Shown here piece after piece: positions 6,478 to 9,544 of a stretch of 9,544 bases of DNA. The position numbers were made by a program, and so were the translations under genes. The stretch spans positions 1 to 9,544 of the forward strand of contig JASHXZ010000252.1 of the NCBI GenBank assembly GCA_030043285.1. The letters are read 5' to 3'. Numbering within the stretch: position 1 is the first letter of the stretch; each line of letters opens with the position of its first letter. Below the pieces are notes generated by a model that searched no databases, was not told the origin of the DNA, and saw only the letters and a list, made by a program, of their open reading frames with translations. Origin of the DNA: Xanthobacteraceae bacterium (lineage in GTDB: Bacteria; Pseudomonadota; Alphaproteobacteria; Rhizobiales; Xanthobacteraceae).

Positions 6478-6798
6478 TGCACCGCATTATGTTTCTTTCC
6501 ATCTCGTCATAGCCGCAATTGTTTAACTTCGCGCCCCACCGAGGTTATTTGCCGCAAGGTCGGCACAAACGGGGCTGTAGATAAAAGAGAATTAGGGTAC
6601 CGGCGCGAAGCGGCTCTAATCACGATCTTGTATTGAATTATTCCAATGAAAATTTGGGACAGCTGGAGCGCGAAGCGACGGCGCCTTGTTATTAACGGAA
6701 CCGTCCACCACCATCTCCCGCCGCAACCTTAAATTTTCCAGCCAATCCGCTGCCTGTGGCAGGTGCGCGACAGCCTGTGACAAACGGACTTCCGCGGA
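6478..6798. other. Intergenic stretch without a recognised gene, locally AT-rich
   Basis: Between the PHO box and the riboswitch promoter I find no frame on either strand with a start, a ribosome-binding site and a family-like sequence. The part 6480-6720 is more AT-rich than the rest of the window. A 10-bp direct repeat, GCGCGAAGCG, occurs at 6603-6612 and 6668-6677. The efeU promoter should lie in or just before this area, but no good minus-strand -35/-10 pair is visible. Confidence 0.5.
6631..6647. promoter_or_regulatory. Irr/ICE-like iron-control palindrome (weak)
   Basis: TATTGAA-tt-ATTCCAAT resembles the rhizobial Irr box (TTTAGAA-nn-ATTCTAAA): the central GAAnnATTC is intact and 11 of 15 defined bases match. 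It lies about 300 bp upstream of the efeU start in an AT-rich stretch, where chance matches are commoner. Iron control of efeUOB is expected, which is the only contextual support. Confidence 0.3.
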
Positions 6799-6827
6799 TT
6801 GACAGTTTCCGTGCCCGCTCGTCCAAT
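6799..6827 (+). promoter_or_regulatory. Promoter of the cobalamin riboswitch transcript
   Basis: TTGACA (6799-6804) is followed after exactly 17 bp by TCCAAT (6822-6827): a perfect -35 and a 4/6 -10. Transcription would start near 6834, one base before the first pairing base of the riboswitch P1 stem, so the two predictions support each other. Confidence 0.65.
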
Positions 6828-6834
6828 CGACGTA

Positions 6835-7034
6835 GCTTAGGTGTGCCGGTCGCGTTGACCGGCCAAGAGGGAATCCGGTGCGTTTCGCCGTCTGCATTGG
6901 CGTGGCAATTCCGGAGCTGCCCCCGCAACTGTCGGCGGCGAGCCTTTCTCCAACAATGCCACTGGGCTTTGCGGTGCAAGGTCTGGGAAGGCGGGGGAGG
7001 GTGACGACCCGCAAGCCAGGAGACCTGCCTGGGC
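6835..7034 (+). promoter_or_regulatory. Cobalamin (B12) riboswitch
   Basis: The aptamer is complete. P1 can form between GCTTAGG (6835-6841) and CCTGGGC (7028-7034). A GCCGGTC/GACCGGC hairpin (6845-6862) follows, then GAGGGAATCCGGTG (6867-6880), the hallmark GCTGCCCCCGCAACTGT (6916-6932), CCACTGGG (6959-6966), CTGGGAAGGC (6983-6992) and an exact B12 box AGCCAGGAGACCTGCC (7014-7029). In this family adenosylcobalamin or related corrinoid binding turns the downstream gene off. The next rightward gene is the double-barrel porin, whose start is 351 bases beyond; no cobalamin synthesis or btuB gene follows in the window. Confidence 0.95.
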
Positions 7035-7046
7035 GAAGTCATCCTT

Positions 7047-7105
7047 CCATCGCGCGGGGCGCGCGTATGGAGCGGACTTCCGCTGTGGTGACAAAACGGT
7101 TTGTC
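7047..7105 (+). promoter_or_regulatory. Three consecutive hairpins downstream of the riboswitch, possible expression platform
   Basis: Stem 1: CCATCGCGCG (7047-7056) pairs with CGCGCG-T-ATGG (7060-7070) across GGG with one bulged T. Stem 2: AGCGGA/TCCGCT (7071-7076/7079-7084) with a 2-base loop. Stem 3: GACAAA/TTTGTC (7090-7095/7100-7105) with loop ACGG. None is followed by a U-run, so a classical intrinsic terminator is not supported; Rho-dependent or translational control is possible. Confidence 0.4.
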
Positions 7106-7385
7106 GCAACAGATGGAGGCCGCTTTGGCTAACCTGGGACTGACACTGCTCACACGCAAGTCGGCGCGCACGCGCGCGGCCAAAGGATCGCGCAACGTCG
7201 TATGGCCTTGGTTGGCCATCGTGACGGCCGGCAGTGGCCGAGCGTCTGCCGTTGCCGTCAGCCACTTGACATCTCACTTGACTTGCGTAGTCCATATTGC
7301 AAAGTGTAGCATAGGCTACAAAGTGGATGGGGCGTCGGGGCGGAAGGAGCGGTGCTGGACCGGCCGCTCCGGCGTGAAGCGGGGC
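7106..7385 (+). other. Long leader between riboswitch and porin gene, no recognised gene
   Basis: The porin frame is open back to 7101, but the residues it would encode here are Arg/Ser/Thr-rich and precede a complete signal peptide, so I read this as untranslated leader. It contains CACTTGAC twice (7263-7270 and 7275-7282, 12-bp period), a perfect hairpin TGTAGC-atag-GCTACA (7305-7320), and a strong Shine-Dalgarno-like GGAAGGAG (7342-7349) with no correctly spaced start codon. TTGACA at 7266-7271 lacks a -10 at usual spacing. Confidence 0.45.
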
Positions 7386-9440
7386 ATGTCTTTAATCCGG
7401 GGAGTGCTTGGCGCAGCGTTCGGATTGGTGGCGCTGGTCGCAAACGCCCGGGCCGCCGACCTCCCGGTCAAAGCGCCGCCGCAGAGCACGCAGGTCTACG
7501 ACTGGACTGGGTTCTATTTCGGCGGGCATGTCGGCAATGCCTGGGGTACCTCGAATTTCACCGGACCGCCGGGCACTTCAGGCTCGCTCGATCTGTACCA
7601 GCCGTTCGACTCATTTAACGAATCGGGGAGCTGGTTCGCCGGAATTCAGGCCGGTTACGACACCATGCTGCCGAATCGTGTCGTGCTTGGCGCGGTGGTG
7701 GACGCTTCGTTTCCAGCTTTCCCCAATCTCGCCGGCATCTCCATTGGCGGCGTTTCGGCGCCGTTTCCATCGGCAAACGGTCCGGAGACTTATACGGACA
7801 CGATGTTGTCGTTCGGCACCGTGCGCGGCCGCGTCGGTTACGCGCCGGGCAATTGGCTCATTTATGCCACCGGCGGATTCGCCTGGGCCTACGAGCAACT
7901 GACGCTGACGCAACTGGCCACCGGCACGACCGATTCGCCGTTCGTCGGGCGATTGGGCTGGGCCGCCGGGGCGGGAGTCGAAGTTCCGCTGGTGCCGCAC
8001 TGGACCGCCAGTCTCGAATATCTGTTTACCGATTACGACCGCACCAGCGTCTTGTTCCCTAATGCGGGGCAGCGCTTCGTGTCGGATTACCAATTGCAGG
8101 AACTGCGTGCCGGCTTGAACTACCGGTTCGGCGGCGACGATACGGCGCAAAAGGCGCAGCCGGGCGTGCTCAACCCGGATGACTTCAACGTGCACGGTCA
8201 GGCGACATTTACCTGGCAAGGTTATCCGCAGATGCGGTCGCCCTATGAGGGCCCCAACAGTTTGCCGGGCAGCGGGCAGGGACGCCAAACGACCGACGCG
8301 ACGCTCTATGTCGGCGCGCGGTTATGGCAGGGCGCCGAACTGTGGATCGATCCGGAGATCGATCAGGGTTTCGGCATCGCCGACACGCATGGCGTCGCCG
8401 GCTTCACCAGCGCGGAAGCCTACAAGGAGGGCGCCGCATATCCGTATGCGCGGCTGCAGCGCTATTTCGTGCGGCAGACGATCGATCTCGGCGGCGATAC
8501 CCAGAAGGTGGACGCCGACATCAACCAGTTCGCCGGCTCGGTGACGGCAAACCGCCTCGTCGTGACGGTGGGCAAGTTTGCCGTCGTCGACATATTCGAC
8601 ACCAACAAATACGCCAACAATCCGAAGAGCGATTTCCTCAACTGGTCGCTCATCAATGCCGGCACGTTCGACTATGCCGGCGATGCCTGGGGCTATTCCT
8701 ACGGCGCGGCCGCCGAATGGTATCAGGGCAACTGGACCGTGCGCGGCGGCGTGTTCGACATGTCCGCGACGCCTGCCGAATCCGCCGACAGCGCCGCCTC
8801 GTACGGTCTCGACGACAGCTTCAGCCAGTTCCAGATGGTCGGCGAAGTGGAGCGGCGCTATCAGCTGTGGGGCCAGCCCGGCGCGATCAAGATCACCGGC
8901 TTTCTGATCCGCGGCCGCATGGCGAGTTTTCAGGACGCCATCGACCTGTCGCTGGCGACCGGACTGGACATCAACGATGCCACGGCGGCGGTGCGGACCT
9001 ATCAGAGCCGGCCCGGCGTCAGCGTCAACCTGCAGCAGCAAGTCACCGAGGACGTCGGCGTATTTGCCCGCGCCGGCTGGGCCGACGGCAGTGTCGAGCC
9101 GTGGGACTTCGCCGACATCGACCGCACCGTGTCGGCCGGCGTGTCGATCGCCGGCAGGCAATGGGAAAGGCCCGACGACACGGTCGGCATTGCCGGCGTG
9201 GTCAACGGCATCGCCGGCGTCCACCAGGCATGGCTCAACGCCGGCGGCCTTGGCATCCTGATCGGCGACGGCATGCTGCCGCATCCCGGACCCGAAGGAA
9301 TCGTCGAGACCTATTACAGTTACGCGCTGTCATTGGCGGTGCACCTGACGGCCGACTATCAGTTTGTCGCCAATCCCGGCTACAACACCGATCGCGGGCC
9401 GGCGAACGTTTTCTCTGGACGCGTACACTGGCAGTTCTAA
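7386..9440 (+). CDS. Tandem double-barrel outer-membrane protein: Omp25/RopB-like barrel fused to OprB-type porin
   Basis: The 684-residue product begins with a Sec signal peptide (1-23, cleavage ARA|ADLPVKAPP), which fixes the ATG at 7386; the preceding GAAGCGGGG is a modest ribosome-binding site. Residues 36-248 form an Omp25/RopB-type 8-strand barrel ('VYDWTGFYFGGHVGNAWG', 'WFAGIQAGYD', 'GTVRGRVGY', 'AGAGVEVPL', 'WTASLEYLFTDY', ending 'LRAGLNYRF'). After a ~15-residue linker, residues 267-684 resemble the carbohydrate-selective porin OprB family ('NVHGQATFTWQGYPQMRSPY', 'DATLYVGARLWQGAELWIDP', 'VVTVGKFAVVDIFDTNKYA', 'LSLAVHLTADYQFVANPGYN'), ending in the outer-membrane terminal aromatic 'GRVHWQF'. 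Both barrels therefore look complete. OprB porins pass sugars and other small solutes; the actual substrate is unknown. Similar fusions exist, as I recall, in Rhizobiales. It is the first gene downstream of the cobalamin riboswitch, which suggests B12-linked expression. Confidence 0.9.
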   Translation: MSLIRGVLGAAFGLVALVANARAADLPVKAPPQSTQVYDWTGFYFGGHVGNAWGTSNFTGPPGTSGSLDLYQPFDSFNESGSWFAGIQAGYDTMLPNRVVLGAVVDASFPAFPNLAGISIGGVSAPFPSANGPETYTDTMLSFGTVRGRVGYAPGNWLIYATGGFAWAYEQLTLTQLATGTTDSPFVGRLGWAAGAGVEVPLVPHWTASLEYLFTDYDRTSVLFPNAGQRFVSDYQLQELRAGLNYRFGGDDTAQKAQPGVLNPDDFNVHGQATFTWQGYPQMRSPYEGPNSLPGSGQGRQTTDATLYVGARLWQGAELWIDPEIDQGFGIADTHGVAGFTSAEAYKEGAAYPYARLQRYFVRQTIDLGGDTQKVDADINQFAGSVTANRLVVTVGKFAVVDIFDTNKYANNPKSDFLNWSLINAGTFDYAGDAWGYSYGAAAEWYQGNWTVRGGVFDMSATPAESADSAASYGLDDSFSQFQMVGEVERRYQLWGQPGAIKITGFLIRGRMASFQDAIDLSLATGLDINDATAAVRTYQSRPGVSVNLQQQVTEDVGVFARAGWADGSVEPWDFADIDRTVSAGVSIAGRQWERPDDTVGIAGVVNGIAGVHQAWLNAGGLGILIGDGMLPHPGPEGIVETYYSYALSLAVHLTADYQFVANPGYNTDRGPANVFSGRVHWQF

Positions 9441-9453
9441 TCGCTGGGGTAGT

Positions 9454-9493
9454 GGGCTGCTTTGATTTCTTTGATTAAGGCAAAGCCCTTTGC
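9454..9493 (+). terminator. Weak stem-loop after the porin gene
   Basis: GGG (9454-9456) plus CTTTG (9460-9464) can pair with CAAAG-CCC (9481-9488), leaving a CTG bulge; alternatively GCAAAG (9480-9485) pairs with CTTTGC (9488-9493) over a 2-base loop. CTTTGATT is repeated at 9460-9467 and 9469-9476. No T-run follows, so termination is only a guess from the position 14 bp past the stop. The remaining bases to 9544 show nothing recognisable. Confidence 0.25.
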
Positions 9494-9544
9494 AAATTTG
9501 CTTCCGGACCCCGCCGCACGAGCTGTGGCCAGGCCCCGCCGATT

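Noticed and set aside
6616..7014. Minus-strand open frames across 6616-7295
   Set aside because: They run through the cobalamin riboswitch, whose conserved bases explain the sequence; the products look random.
7266..7298. TTGACA as a second promoter for the porin
   Set aside because: The hexamer is perfect but no -10 occurs at 16-19 bp; CATATT is 21 bp away. It is kept only as part of a direct repeat.
7101..7385. Upstream extension of the porin gene from TTG 7101
   Set aside because: It would place 95 non-family residues before a clean Sec signal peptide starting at ATG 7386, and it begins within the third post-riboswitch hairpin.
8322..9478. Long frames on both strands inside the porin gene
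   Set aside because: The products are Arg-rich or low-complexity shadows of the porin reading frame and lack starts with ribosome-binding sites.
1..9544. CRISPR arrays, tRNA/rRNA genes, insertion sequences or transposase genes
   Set aside because: No regularly spaced repeats, cloverleaf-like sequence or transposase motifs were seen on either strand.

Overview
The window is GC-rich DNA that looks like the chromosome of an alphaproteobacterium of the Rhizobiales, most likely near the Bradyrhizobium/Rhodopseudomonas/Xanthobacteraceae group. The evidence is the CbtA cobalt transporter, an Omp25/RopB-type outer-membrane barrel with the usual 'AADLPVKAP' mature start, and an intergenic palindrome of the kind scattered through Bradyrhizobiaceae genomes. 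The placement is an inference from remembered family features, not from a search.

Layout, left to right. Positions 1-163 hold the C-terminal end of cbtA. At 186-764 a CobC-like histidine phosphatase follows in the same direction, probably in one operon. At 920-2002 is a type II branched-chain amino-acid aminotransferase, preceded by a perfect 8+8 bp inverted repeat that overlaps its likely -35 box. The gap 2003-2212, between convergent genes, holds a REP-type palindrome and a strong stem-loop. On the minus strand, 6334 down to 2213 is a complete, translationally coupled efeU-efeO-efeB iron-uptake operon (permease, periplasmic cupredoxin/M75 protein, Tat-exported DyP haem peroxidase). Its EfeU carries a long extra extracytoplasmic domain.

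The 6335-6834 gap has no convincing gene but has regulatory signals: a near-consensus PHO box, an Irr/ICE-like palindrome, and a promoter (TTGACA-17-TCCAAT). That promoter starts an essentially complete cobalamin riboswitch at 6835-7034. The riboswitch is followed by three back-to-back hairpins and about 280 bases of non-coding leader. The next gene (7386-9440) encodes a 684-residue outer-membrane protein made of two barrels in tandem: an Omp25-like 8-strand barrel and an OprB-type porin.

Metal and cofactor uptake is the common thread: cobalt (CbtA), iron (EfeUOB), and a porin placed under a B12-sensing RNA. The most interesting possibility is that the double-barrel porin is a vitamin-B12-repressed outer-membrane channel for cobalt, corrinoids or a related solute. 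This rests on the riboswitch lying upstream in the same orientation, with a long leader between them; it is not proven by the sequence.
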